NCBI GenBank assembly: GCA_014871385.1
Contig: CM026423.1
Location: 17,721,690 to 17,785,689 of the forward strand
DNA length: 64,000 nucleotides
Direction of reading: 5' to 3'
Origin: Ceratodon purpureus
Taxonomy: Eukaryota > Streptophyta > Bryopsida > Pseudoditrichales > Ditrichaceae
Part shown: one piece after another, positions 22,153 to 32,898 of the stretch
Layout of the letters: each line of letters opens with the position of its first letter
How positions within the stretch are numbered: position 1 is the first letter of the stretch
Notes under the pieces: generated by a model
Database searches by the model: none
The model's input: the letters and a program-made list of their open reading frames with translations, nothing else
Told to the model about the DNA's origin: nothing
Made by a program: the position numbers and the translations under genes

Positions 22153-22489
22153 TCGCCAGTATTATTGTTAGAGGATGGAAAGTTGACCCCCTTATTGTCA
22201 TCACAACAGGGGCCAGAGCCACCACACACATTCCATCAATGAAACTATTTAAAAGAGTATTTCAAAACACCTATGCTTATCCATAAAAAAAAATTAAAAA
22301 CATAAACTCTATTGCCATACAATATGCCATGTCTATCCTTCTCTATAAAAGAAGAATAGAAAATCACCAACGATTACCCAAAATATTAGATCCTCCATAG
22401 TCTAAATTCTAAAACAATATCAAATAAAAAAAATTAGTAGCTAGACCTACAAGTTTATTTAACGTTAGCAAACGGGTGTAAAGTCTCTT
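22153..22489. other. AT-rich spacer
   Basis: No gene or defined repeat was recognised between element B and the first SINE copy. Confidence 0.5.
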
Positions 22490-22886
22490 GTCACTTTTCG
22501 TACAGTGGGCTGTTGGTTGGCACAACTCATTTCTTACATGCGATCGCTCTCTCAGCACTACCAAGCCATTTCATCCCCCACATCTGCTCAAACGAGTCCA
22601 TCAAGGTTCAAACACGAACCAGGTAAATGAGACAAACGCTCACCACCAACCAACAATGAGCTCATGGTTTTGTGTCCAAAACCACATTTAAATGAATCTT
22701 AAAATGCTAATCATTCTTGTTTTTTGTTACTGGTTACTTGTGAAAAGTGTTCACTCTCAAAAAGGGGGAGTAGATCTTTATTTCCATACCTTTGTCTTGT
22801 GGGCATTGGATTGTGGGTGAATCAAACAAACACTTAATTCACGTCGGTTTCCTCCAGAGACGGAAGTTTCTCTCTCTCTCTATCAT
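22490..22886 (+). mobile_element. tRNA-derived SINE, copy 1
   Basis: It aligns along its length with 26429-26811. The head contains GTTGGTTGGCACAACTC and a B-box-like GGTTCAAACACGAACC. The 3' end is a (TC)n run, CTCTCTCTCTCT. Copy 2 carries a better B box and a target duplication; this copy is more diverged and its exact left edge is uncertain. Confidence 0.65.
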
Positions 22887-22927
22887 CGGTGCATAAATTA
22901 TATTTGAATTAACCGTTTCTTAAAAAA

Positions 22928-23092
22928 TAAGCCTGGAAATGCCACATGAAAATAATTTACGGGTGCTACGATTCCCTCAAACCTAGTCTTCCCCACCAGA
23001 AAGTCTTGCATGACAAGAGGAGGTTCCACTCTTGCAAGTCTGTAGCTCAATTGATCAATAGTGGCGATCAAATCCATTTCCACAACTAAATA
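22928..23092. repeat. Dispersed repeat, related to 39742-39910
   Basis: It shares AATGCCACATGAAAAT and CTCAAACCTAGT with the region around 39750 in the left arm of the large inverted repeat (and its mirror near 49830-49930). No terminal repeats or coding capacity were defined. Confidence 0.5.
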
Positions 23093-23093
23093 G

Positions 23094-24307
23094 GGGTGTT
23101 CAGAGCACAAAATGAGACTACTTGAAAGGGAATCTAGATTTCATCACCGGGACCACCATACAGAGAGGACCCCACATGAGGGCCCCAAACTCACTTAACC
23201 CCTAAAGTTCTGAGGGTATTTTTCATCAAAACTGCCTCAAAACAGCCCCTCTTCAAAGCAAGGTGGATTTTGCAGACTTGTGGTCTTTTAGTACATCTAA
23301 CCCTAAGATCTCGTAGCTAACTTCTATGTCTACATGTCCAAAAAATCTTACACTCTCATTCCTCACCAATTGCAAGATAGTAACGTTCAAAGTAGAAATA
23401 CAAGTTTTTTTTCCTTGCAAAAAAAGGGGACAACAGAGTTTTGAAGGCCCAAAAAACCATTTTTAAAAGCAGATAAGGAATGGATCTCTCCATATTATTG
23501 TTACTAAGTGAGTTAGGTACATGTTCAAAAATTACCATATTCAAAAAAGTTGTGGAAGGTTTCCAAAAAAATCATTTTCCGCTAGGGGGTATGCTGAAAT
23601 TCACATACAAAGGCCGTTTTTTGACAATAAAAATAGCATATGAAAAATTATTGGATCGAAAATAAAAACAGTGGAAACATGATCTACTGCCTTTTCTATA
23701 AATAGAAATTTTTATTTTTAAAAAATATCAAAATCTCAATTTTTGGTGGAATTTCAAAGTTTTGTCTTTGGGCAGATTTTGGCAATTTTTAGCAATTTTG
23801 GGCAGCTTTGGGCAGAATTTGCTGCATTCACAGTGGCTTAGAAAATTTCAGTAGCTGCCCAACAAGCAGCGTTTGACACTTAAACCTTCATAAATTTTGA
23901 TCCCGATGTCGGAATTGAAAAAATAAAAATACTCGCACGAAGGTCTCCGAATGGCCCACCTTCAATAAAAATTTCAGAAAATCTCGATGTAAATTGCATT
24001 CATAGGTACATGCTCTAATTCCAAAAAATCCCAAATGTAGATGATTGTCCTTGAGGGGTTAAAATTTGGTAAGTTGGCAAGATGAGATTGGACGCTAGAA
24101 ATTAGTCATTTGAAACTTATTGTGGAGGGTGGGGGGCTCCACGATGAGTTTCAAGTGACTAATTTCTAGCGTCCAGTCTCATCCTGCCAACTTACCAAAT
24201 TTTAAGTGAGTTTGGGGCCCTCATGTGGGGTCCTCTCTGTATGGTGGTGCCGGTCATGAAATTTAGATTTCCTTTCAAGTGGTCTCATTTTGTGCTCTGA
24301 GCACCCT
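23094..24307. mobile_element. Palindromic MITE interrupted by TTAA element C
   Basis: Without element C this is about 346 bp of near-complete palindrome. The left arm (23094-23198 plus 24063-24127) pairs with 24137-24307 around a short G-rich loop. Ends read GGGGTGTTCAGAGCACAAAA and, in reverse complement, AGGGTGCTCAGAGCACAAAA, next to TA. The right arm keeps the uninterrupted sequence ACTCAC-TTAA-AATTTGG (in reverse complement), which is exactly the left arm with element C removed. Confidence 0.75.
23195..24062 (-). mobile_element. TTAA-family element C (piggyBac-like, non-autonomous)
   Basis: The ends are TTAACCCCTAAAG and, in reverse complement, TTAACCCCTCAAGGACAATC, 868 bp including both TTAA. 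In reverse complement it shares TACATTTGGG and neighbouring bases with the left end of element F. Its insertion is precise: the opposite arm of the host palindrome preserves the empty site with a single TTAA. No transposase frame. Confidence 0.85.
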
Positions 24308-24458
24308 TAATGACTTGTGAGGAAGATAAATTCCCCTCTTGATGCACTGGCAACTTTCCATAGCCAACCCACCTGTAGAGCAATGATAGGAGGGATCATG
24401 CAGATAGTTGCTAGTTAGATGAATGAAACTGTCAAACTACCGATTTGATCATAACTTA

Positions 24459-24772
24459 AGGTCGACTGTCCTAAAAGCACCAACTTAAGCGACCTGACCT
24501 ATTTTTAGCAGTACTAAATTCGAAATAAAAATATGATCACATTCAAAATACGAAATAAAAATATGATCACATTCAAAATAGGTTTTCACGAGGATTGAAA
24601 AAAATTGCAACATGTAATTCGCATTTATGAATTTTATACAAAATTCCAAACTGCTAAGTAAAATTTGACCCAAATGCGCACTCTACAAATGAGGTACATC
24701 TGTCTTCTCACAATCAAGAGAATTAGAACAGGGCGCTTTTGGGTGAGGGGGCGCTTTTAGGACAGTCGACCT
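24459..24772. mobile_element. TA-flanked MITE, 20-bp perfect TIR (copy 1)
   Basis: The TIR AGGTCGACTGTCCTAAAAGC is perfect at both ends and flanked by TA on each side (24457-24458, 24773-24774). It is homologous to 36612-36895 along its length. Inside is a tandem duplication of a 30-bp stretch around CGAAATAAAAATATGATCAC that copy 2 lacks. The TA target suggests a Tc1/mariner-type (Stowaway-like) element; no transposase is present. Confidence 0.85.
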
Positions 24773-25774
24773 TACTTTATTTTTATTTTTTGAAACGAGG
24801 GGAGGTTTGTTCCATTGCAGAAGTTACATCACAATCAAGATTCAACACCACATTGAACACCACACTGAACCAAGTAAGATATACCTTACTGGCAAAAGGA
24901 GAGATTTTTATTTTTATTTTATTGAGGCGAATTAATAAAAAAATTCAATATCAAAAGTTCCTAATCCAAAAGCAAGTGTTCTTGCACCATTCAGTCTAAA
25001 ACAGTTCAAGGAACCCAGAAGCTCGCTAAGGGTATTACTTCATCAATGCCAGAAAAAATCTGTTGAAACTATTTTCCTCTAAAAAAACTCAAAGGTTTGT
25101 CACCTTGCAGGATAGTGTTTCAAAAAATAATGTGGCAAATCTTTGAAGATTTTTAGAAGAAAATGTTTTAAAAATATAAATTTCTTTTAGACAATGTTCT
25201 CAAAAGCAATCATGTTAGTTACATGTATTAAAAATTTCAAAGGTAAAACATGGGTGTGGCAAAAAAAATTCAAGGTGCCCCTTGTCAAAAAGCATGACTT
25301 AGAGAAATATGATTTTATTTCTAGAGTCCATGTGGGGAAAAATTTATATTCCCACAATATACTTGTAATTTCTTATATCTACAATTTTTTCACAAAATAT
25401 CCTTAAAATTTGACATTATAAAAATATGCCCAAAATCCCAATCATAAGTGGACCAAATAAAATCTTTTTTAGGAATTAAAACATAGACATGGTTATGTTT
25501 AATCAAAACTCATGGTATTTGAGTCAAATATTAGATGCATTTACAAATGACTCTAATACTTTACACATATTCTTTTCTATCATTGAATACTATGATTACC
25601 TCATAACCTACCCAAAAAACCCTTTGAATACATTTGGATATCTAACGTGACATATTATGCCCCCTCAATATGATAAGCTAAAGCATGTTCTTCCTGGGCT
25701 ATACAAGAAAATGCAGAATAAAATAAACATAATCTTGCATCACATGTATACCTACAAACGTCATACCTGTAAGG
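24773..25774. other. AT-rich spacer, no gene seen
   Basis: AT-rich sequence with short open frames of low complexity only. Nothing here could be assigned to a repeat family seen elsewhere in the window. Confidence 0.5.
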
Positions 25775-25800
25775 CCCGGACAATAAACCTCGCCCTTGTC

Positions 25801-27112
25801 TTGACCTCTAAAGCTCCTTGATTATGTTTCACCAAAAAAAAAACTCCAAAACTGCCATTTCCGATGTAAAAACCATGAATGACTAAAAAATCATTTTTTC
25901 TAATTCTACCTGTAAGATCTTCAAAAATATTATTGTAATAGATAGCCCAATAAATTTCATCATAATCAACTGTAGACATTAGAAGATTATAGCAATTGAA
26001 AATTATAAACATGCTTTTTTTATACGATTTTTGATTAGGTTCACACACTCTAATTTTTTTTTCCTTAGGTTTTTTGCATTATGGATTTTGGCGGATTTGG
26101 TGCATGACAAAGACGACTAAGTTAGCTAATTGTGAAAAAAATTACACATAAAAAAAAAGTGTAGCATATTGAAAACAATATTTTATTAAGATGGTTACAA
26201 AAGAATGTTGATTAATATTTCTTTCCTAGAAATTCCATAATGTTATTAAATCATAATCCAAACGGTCAAAGTCAAGATTGATGTCCATCCTTTAAGTTCA
26301 AAAAAAAGAATAAACCTAAAAAAACAAATTTTCTAACTTTTATGAAGGAAAGAAGAATTTTTAGTATACTATCCGAAATGGTGAGAAAACTATGATCTTT
26401 GTGGAGTAAACCTTTTGTATTGAAAGAAGCTCGCTCGGTGGACTATTGGTTGGCACAACTCATTTCATACTTGCGATCGATCACTCAATAGTACCAAGCC
26501 ACTTCATTCCCCACATCTGCTCAAACGAGTCCATGAGGGTTCGAACCCGGACCAGTTATATGAGATAAACGCTCACCTCCAACCAACAATGAGCTTGTAG
26601 CTTGACGTTCAAACTCTTAGTGCAAACTAACTTATACACCCGTTTTACTGGTTTTTGTTATTGGTTACTTGTGATTAAAGTGTCTACTCTCGAAAGGGGG
26701 GAGTAGATCTTTACTTCCATACCTTTGTCGAGACATTAGATTGGGGGTCGATCGAACAGACACTTAATTCACGGCGGTCTTCTCTGGAGACCGAAGTTTC
26801 TCTCTCTCTCTATTGAAAGAATTTTCTTTTTGGAAATCTTCAAGATGACAACATCCAATATTTATGGAAATAATCTCAGACTTAGTAGATGTATTTAATA
26901 TGCCGACCAAACAGAAAATTTCACTTTGGATACCATAATCTTTTTTTTAAATGTCTAAATGAAAAAAAATAAAAATCCCTTAAAAGTTAAATTCCTTGTT
27001 ACGGCAAACATACACAAAAAGTTTCAAAAAATATTGATTTAAATTGAAGTCCTAGGTATATGCCTAAAGTCTAAAAAAGCCAATAGAAGGCAAATTGTCT
27101 GTAAGGAGTTAA
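25801..27112 (-). mobile_element. TTAA-family element E (holds a SINE)
   Basis: The left boundary is TTGA (mutated TTAA) then CCTCTAAAGCTCC; the right boundary is GTAAGGAG-TTAA. Its reverse complement is colinear with element F (2112-4659). Without the SINE it is about 0.92 kb. It is inserted at the TTAA of GTCTTAATGACGAG in the host MITE. No transposase frame. Confidence 0.7.
26429..26811 (+). mobile_element. tRNA-derived SINE, copy 2, with 10-bp target duplication
   Basis: The element is 383 bp and flanked by the perfect direct repeat ATTGAAAGAA (26419-26428 and 26812-26821). The head has GGTTGGCACAACTC near the A-box position and a classical B box GGGTTCGAACCCGG about 100 bp in, as in tRNA-derived SINEs transcribed by RNA polymerase III. 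The tail is (TC)n, not poly(A). Copy 1 lies at 22490-22886. Confidence 0.8.
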
Positions 27113-27364
27113 TGACGAGATGGGTCCTCTCCTCATCCTCCCCTTTCTCTTCTCATTCTTGATTCTATTTTTAGAAGGCATGCAACTCTTTTTAAGTAAA
27201 ATTTATATTTTTAATGGAATCAAGGATCCAAAATTACATAAGGGGGCCCATTTAATCAATTTTAGATAGTTTATATATTTTTTATTTTTTTAAAATTGAA
27301 TTATTTTTTTCCATTAACAAAATATGTATTGGGGACTTTTTGCCCCCTCCAATGAGAACCCTAG

Positions 27365-28537
27365 TTAATCCCTAAAGGTCCTTCAGACCATATTTAGAAG
27401 GCAACACTTCTTGGCAAGCTATTCTAAGGTCTCAAAATTTTATTAGTTTCAGAAATTTATATTCCATTTAGCTCTCAATGGTCGCTTTCCAATGCCGCAA
27501 ATTTCAAAGCATTTGGAGTTACAATGCAAAGGTTGTGAATTTTAGAAGAATCTGCTCTAAATTTGGACAGCCAATATCTTATCAAAACTCCCATTTTTTG
27601 CCCAAGTTGCCCGTCATTCACAAGGGCAGAAAGTGAAGACAAAATTTCAAAGGGTGAGCACTTACAAAATGATGGGTCCAATATTTTTCATCCGTATACA
27701 TTCATGACAATTTTTAGCAAATAATTTTTTCCATCTAACTAATCGTTTCCATCTAAAGAGATCTCAGATTGCTGATTTTTCATCCAAATGACAATTAGCA
27801 TCCAAAGCTTGATTTTCATCTAAAATCTATTTTTTCATCCACATAAGATATTACATCCAATATTTATTTTTCATCCAAAATTAATAAATTTCATCCAATA
27901 TTTATGACGTGGCAGGAATCCCTTATAAAACTGCACTTTGAAATAAAAGGGAAATATATAATTTGTACTTCAAAAAATTTTAGAAATTTGAGATTTACTT
28001 CGATTGCTTTGAATTTTTTTGTGGTTCTTTCCTTCGTTGACTTCAACATATTTGTCATTGGATTTTCCAACTAGACATTTTAAGACTACCCTTTAAGGAG
28101 TTTTAATTTTGGAGAATGTAAGGCAATTTCAGCACACCTTCTTTCTCAAAATCAAGGATTTTTTTTTACTTTTCCAAGCCCGTATGAGCCTCAAAATTTG
28201 ACAGTTTATACATTAATTCCATACCTCAAGGAATTGATGATCCTCCATAGATCTATTCTGGTTGCAAAGTATAGTTTTTGGACAACAAAACTTAGGTATA
28301 CTCTTGGGGCAGTGTCAAAAAAAACTTTTACATTGACTTCAAACGTTATAATATTGTAATCTGTGCACTGGATTGTCATCAAAATTGGTATACATCTTTT
28401 TTAATAAGGTAGTTACAAGATCCTACAATTAAATATTCAATTTAATATCTAAACTTAGAAAATAATATGTTTATATTAATAAGGGTATATTTTTGGCAAT
28501 ATTGACTCCAAAAACACCAAGGACATGTAGGGGTTAA
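27365..28537 (+). mobile_element. TTAA-family element D (piggyBac-like, non-autonomous)
   Basis: The left end is TTAATCCCTAAAGGTCCTT and the right end in reverse complement is TTAACCCCTACATGTCCTT. It interrupts the host MITE at CCCTAG-TTAA; the intact MITE copy reads CCCTGG-TTGG-GGGG with no insertion. No transposase frame. Confidence 0.75.
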
Positions 28538-28580
28538 GGGGCTCTTGTCATGAAGACGAGGGCGAGGTTTATCGTTGAGG

Positions 28581-31500
28581 CTTCTAAGGTGCCTAGGAAT
28601 CTGAGATATACAATCCCATGCAATTAAGTTACTATAAACTCAAAATATCATGCAATAAAATTACAATGGATTACAAAACCTTAGTACAAAACAAAGAATT
28701 CTTGAAATGTAATTCTTGAAATGTGAAAAATCGCACATTCAGAACAACGGAAATGATTTCTCTCTTCCCCATTACTCCACACGGCGCCATTGGCCAAAGG
28801 GTGGATTTTGTGTGTAGGTATTGACTATTGTAGTCTGTAGAGGTTGGCGTATCTGGCTGATCAAGGCGTGCATGCCCTCAAGGAGTGCAGTAGAGTTTCC
28901 CAAAAACAGAGAAGTGGTGAACTGAAAACCAAATATTTTTAAATGGTTTTGGTCGACCAGCCAGGTTTTGGTGGACGAGTCAAGTTTTGCGACGTAATGT
29001 GAAGTTATGGTTTTTTTCGTAGTCTTATGTCTAGTTTTCTGTGATATTAGTTAACGCTTTTAGAACACCATCACGTTTGGTTCAAGAAGAGTCTTATATA
29101 CAAGAAAGGGGTTTGACAAACCTCCTACTTTAAGAAATTCTAGACAATTATTTACGAGGAATAAAAATAAAAACAAGCTGCATTCTTCATCACAAAAAAT
29201 TCAGAGAATTTCTATCTCCGTCTTTTCTGGTCGAATCATTTTATTTTCACGATTTTTGGTTTCTCTACCTCAAGTACAAGGAGCAAGGAAAGGGAGAGAA
29301 ATTCTAGACATTGACAAGTGAGTGACAAGACTAAAGCGTGTTCGGAACAACACCTCTTGGAGGCAACAAGTTCTAGTGGGCTTTTGGTTTCGTATAGGGG
29401 CCACACCAAAAACCCCAACAGCTGCCTTATGAATTCTCTGAAAATACTGCGCTAAGAATTGAGTTGGTTGGAGCAACTATAGTAGCCATAAGGAGGGGTT
29501 AGCCTTGTAACCAGCAGATCCAGCCAACTGAAATCCCAACGTAGTAATTTTGGAGAATACATTCGGCTGATGTGTCTGGCTGGGCCGCCCGGTGTGGCCC
29601 TGGTATCCTGGTATCAGCAAGTGCTTCATCAATAACTATTCTAATTCAAAATTGGGATTGCTGCAGGTTCACCTGGATTTGATTGATTGCTATCGTTGTC
29701 TACGTCATTTGTTTGTTGATCCGTACCGCAGTGGGAAGTTTTCTTGCATTCTCGGAGATGGTTATTTTCACGTGCAGCTTTTGTGGACAGCCGTGAATTG
29801 CTATCACAGAATATCCTGCATCTTTGAGGGACTGACTAAAGTGAAGTAGGATCTGTCTCGGCTCTTCTGATTCAGCAGCTTGCATGGTCAAGTTTGTTTG
29901 GAAACAAGTGGGGTTACGAGTTATATTGAATGTTCCAGTTGGAGGGGAGCAGGGGCCCAAATCTTACAATGGGGGATAACTAAGTTAGAGGTATACAGCA
30001 GATTTTAGAGAATGTTGTCAGACCGCAACCTGAGTGTTTTCATTTTATATTAAGGATTTTAGACTTTAGACTGTATACTTCTGATAAGTATTACGATGTG
30101 CACGAATCTTACTGAATCAGGCATAGAGAAGTCAAGGCAGCTTTAGTTTGTTTCTTTGTTCGCATCTTCAGTAAGATTTTTTCTGACTCAGCATTCTTTT
30201 GGGATACGATACAGTTACTTGTAACTACATCTAGTATTTGACTTAGGTACCATGAGTTTTGATTGAACATAATCTTATTTGTCCATGCTAAGTAGTTAAT
30301 AGATATGGAAGAGATGGTGGGTTTTCCTTATTAGGTATGTAAGAGCTTAGTGGTCTTTAAATGATAGGAAAACTAGTTTTTAACCCCTTAATTGGCCATA
30401 GTCTTAAAATAGGCTTTTTGAGATTTTAAGTAGAATCTTACGATGTTAGTTTTGAATGTGATTTTCTCAAAAAAAATTGTAGACCTTAGATATTGTATGG
30501 ACTTTGTGGGGATGTGAATTTTTTTACATCGGAAATTGAAAAAATGCTTATGGTGCCCAAAGAAAATTTTATACTTTTTGGATAACTCCAATTTTATTGC
30601 AACACCCATCAACTACCTTTGGAATTTTTTATACAAGTAATTCACATGATGACCTTTTCATTTTCCACTTAGATAATTTGTGCAAAATCTAATGCTAAAA
30701 AATAAGTCATGCAAAATTTTTGATTCTTTACAAAAACTAACTTACAATGCAAGAAAATAATCTTTCTATCTATGGTAGGTCTAGAAAGAATGTAGACAAT
30801 TTAAATTGTTGGAATTAGATTTGTCAACCTTAAGCATCATAAACTAACAAACATTAAGCATTTCAAGAATTCCAAACTTGCTACTTATTCTATAGAAATT
30901 TGGAAAGAGAATGCCAAATTTTATTGATCCATTGGACTGTTGTACTAAACACGCCATATTCATTTAAATAGAAAATCTTGATTATATTTGCTACTCAAAA
31001 AGTGTGATTTTAGTTCATTTTCACTCTTTATTTGATTACTATGGCGGCTTATATAATCAAGATTGACTAATTTGATCAATATGGCAATTCAACCACAACC
31101 TCAGGTGGATCAACTTTTCTAAACGTGCTTATTTTGGAGTTCTAGAGTTTTCTTTCTAAATTTGGAGTCTGCAACCTCAAATGTAGAGCCCCCTTATATC
31201 AAATAGAGCCTGACCCCTTAGATCAAATAGAGCGTGACATGAACATAAAGAAAGCAGTAGATTTTATCCATACCCTCTCAATCCGTCCCAAAGTTGTAGC
31301 TCCAAGTCACACCTGAGGGGGTTATACACTCTAACCATGATAATCTCACCCTTCTTAATAACTTAATAGAACACTTTGATATTATCACCTAAAAGTTTGA
31401 AACCAATTTTCTTAGTGTAAAACTCCCTCGTTATTATCCTATCACCCTTGAGGCTTGATTATAATTTATGTCACTATTTTTTCCAAAATCCACCAAGTAC

Positions 31501-31929
31501 ATGAATGGATTGTATGTGATGACTAGATGGATAGATTGTATGTGATGATTAGTTGATTGGATGGATTATTTTGATTTTCTACTTATTTTTTTGATAATAT
31601 CACATTATGCACAAATCTCCAAAATGTGTCATCATCAAATATGTCACACCTTGTTTATATCACTCTTTATAGTGAAATGGATAGTGTGATATTATCATAG
31701 TATATAGAGAAATCCAAGAATGCTACTTGGCAGCTACAGATGTACTTTACAACCAGAATTTTATAATCTACTTTCAATGATTAGTGGAATAAGTATTATT
31801 TAAATATCAGTATACACATACTGTACGTTTCATTGTATACACAAAGATATGCTGTGATTGGTGGGATACCACCACTTACATGAAACTTCATAATAGTTAT
31901 CCGATGAGGGCCGTTGTTTTCTTTTTCCT
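28581..31929. other. Long gene-poor AT-rich stretch
   Basis: Short open frames on both strands have no recognisable domain. TTAACCCCTTAATTGG at about 30380 resembles the left end of the TTAA family, but no matching right end was found. Low-complexity GATGATTAGAT-type sequence lies near 31500-31570. Confidence 0.5.
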
Positions 31930-31981
31930 TTGCAATGAATTCCGTTCATTTGCTTCAAAAAAAAAAAAAAAAAAAAAAAAC
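31930..31981 (+). mobile_element. Retroposon 3' tail with poly(A)
   Basis: The sequence GCAATGAATTCCGTTCATTT is followed by CTTC and then about 24 A. The same GCAATGAATTC motif precedes A-rich tails at about 36180-36231 and, on the minus strand, about 41020-40977 (mirrored at 48999-49050). This looks like a shared 3' end of a non-LTR or SINE-type retroposon; 5' boundaries were not found. Confidence 0.45.
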
Positions 31982-32249
31982 TTCATAATAGTTAGTATAC
32001 AACCAATCCTGGTTGTGAGCCATATTTCTCTTGAAGTTCGTGACAAACACTGATCAGCCTTGGTGACGGAGTGATCAACTTGGCCAACACTTACGAATCA
32101 CGATTCCCACAGCTTACATACCAAAGCATATTCGAAGGAACCGAGCAGTTTCAACATACTTACGGGTCGGGAAAGCAGAGATAACTGTATTGACGTTCGG
32201 AAAGCCTGAAATAGACTGCTTCCTAGACAACACTCCATCTGCATTTTAC

Positions 32250-32898
32250 TTAGAAGAAGATGAGTGAGTTTCTTCCAAGTCGACGACCCTCTAAACCACT
32301 GTCCACATCAAAATACTGCTGAACAGGAGGTAGAGCAGGGCCAGCGAAGAAGATGAGTGAGTTTCTTCCAAGTCGAGGACCCTCTAAACCACCGTCGACA
32401 TCAAAATACTGTTGACCAGGAGGTAGAGCAGGGCCAGCGAGGGCCACTGCAACACCTCCTGCATTACGATGAGCCTGGTGCGGAGGGGCACCAGCACCAG
32501 CAATGTGCATCGCTGCACCACCTCGAATATTCGGGGGAGGACCAGCTCTCCTACGACCAGGAATCATAGCTGCACCACCTCCAGCACGTTTTGGGTGAGG
32601 AGCCGCAGGTCCATTAGGGTCAGCGAGCACTGGTGCGCCTCCAGCATTGTTTGGGTGAGAAGGAGCACCATCTGGGGCAGCATGCATCGCTGCACCACCT
32701 CTAGCAATCACTGCTCAAAACGAGAAAGAGGTTCATGGGAGAGAGTGAGAGCTGCGTAGAAACATGGTAAATGTATACGAGAGCATGGTTCACGTTCGGA
32801 ATCAAAATTCTTGTGATTCCAGTCAATTGTAAGAAAAAAATAGAACTCTACAGCAAGGGAAGTCAGAACTGACCGTCTGGAATTTCCCCTTCCGCCAT
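32250..32898 (-). CDS. Gly/Ala/Pro-rich protein with duplicated C-terminal motif, 2 exons
   Basis: The likely start is ATG at 32898. Exon 1 (32898-32874) gives MAEGEIPD plus one base; after a 163-bp GT..AG intron, exon 2 (32710-32250) continues in phase to a TAA, for about 161 residues. The body is a Gly/Ala/Pro/His-rich low-complexity region with recurring GGAAMH and NAGG blocks and no Cys. The C-terminus holds two tandem copies of about 31 residues, each with QQYFDVD, a GLEG..LGRNSLIFF end and a Gly-Pro start; they arise from a 93-bp DNA duplication (about 32254-32439). The same end motif closes the gene at 1-562, so this is its paralogue. Function is unknown. The conserved Phe-rich terminus might be a sorting or binding tag, but that is inference. 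Confidence 0.6.

Larger units (their letters stand above)
25775..28580. mobile_element. MULE-type MITE carrying two nested TTAA elements and a SINE
   Basis: The MITE family is defined by the intact 331-bp copy at 39961-40291. Here its three pieces are 25775-25804, 27109-27368 and 28534-28580, separated by element E and element D. Its flanks CCTGTAAGG (25766-25774) and CTTCTAAGG (28581-28589) look like an aged 9-bp duplication with two mismatches. Removing E and D at their TTAA sites restores colinearity with the intact copy. Confidence 0.75.

Noticed and set aside
30379..30394. Left end of a further TTAA element (TTAACCCCTTAATTGG)
   Set aside because: No matching right end with GGGGTTAA was found within reach, so boundaries cannot be supported.
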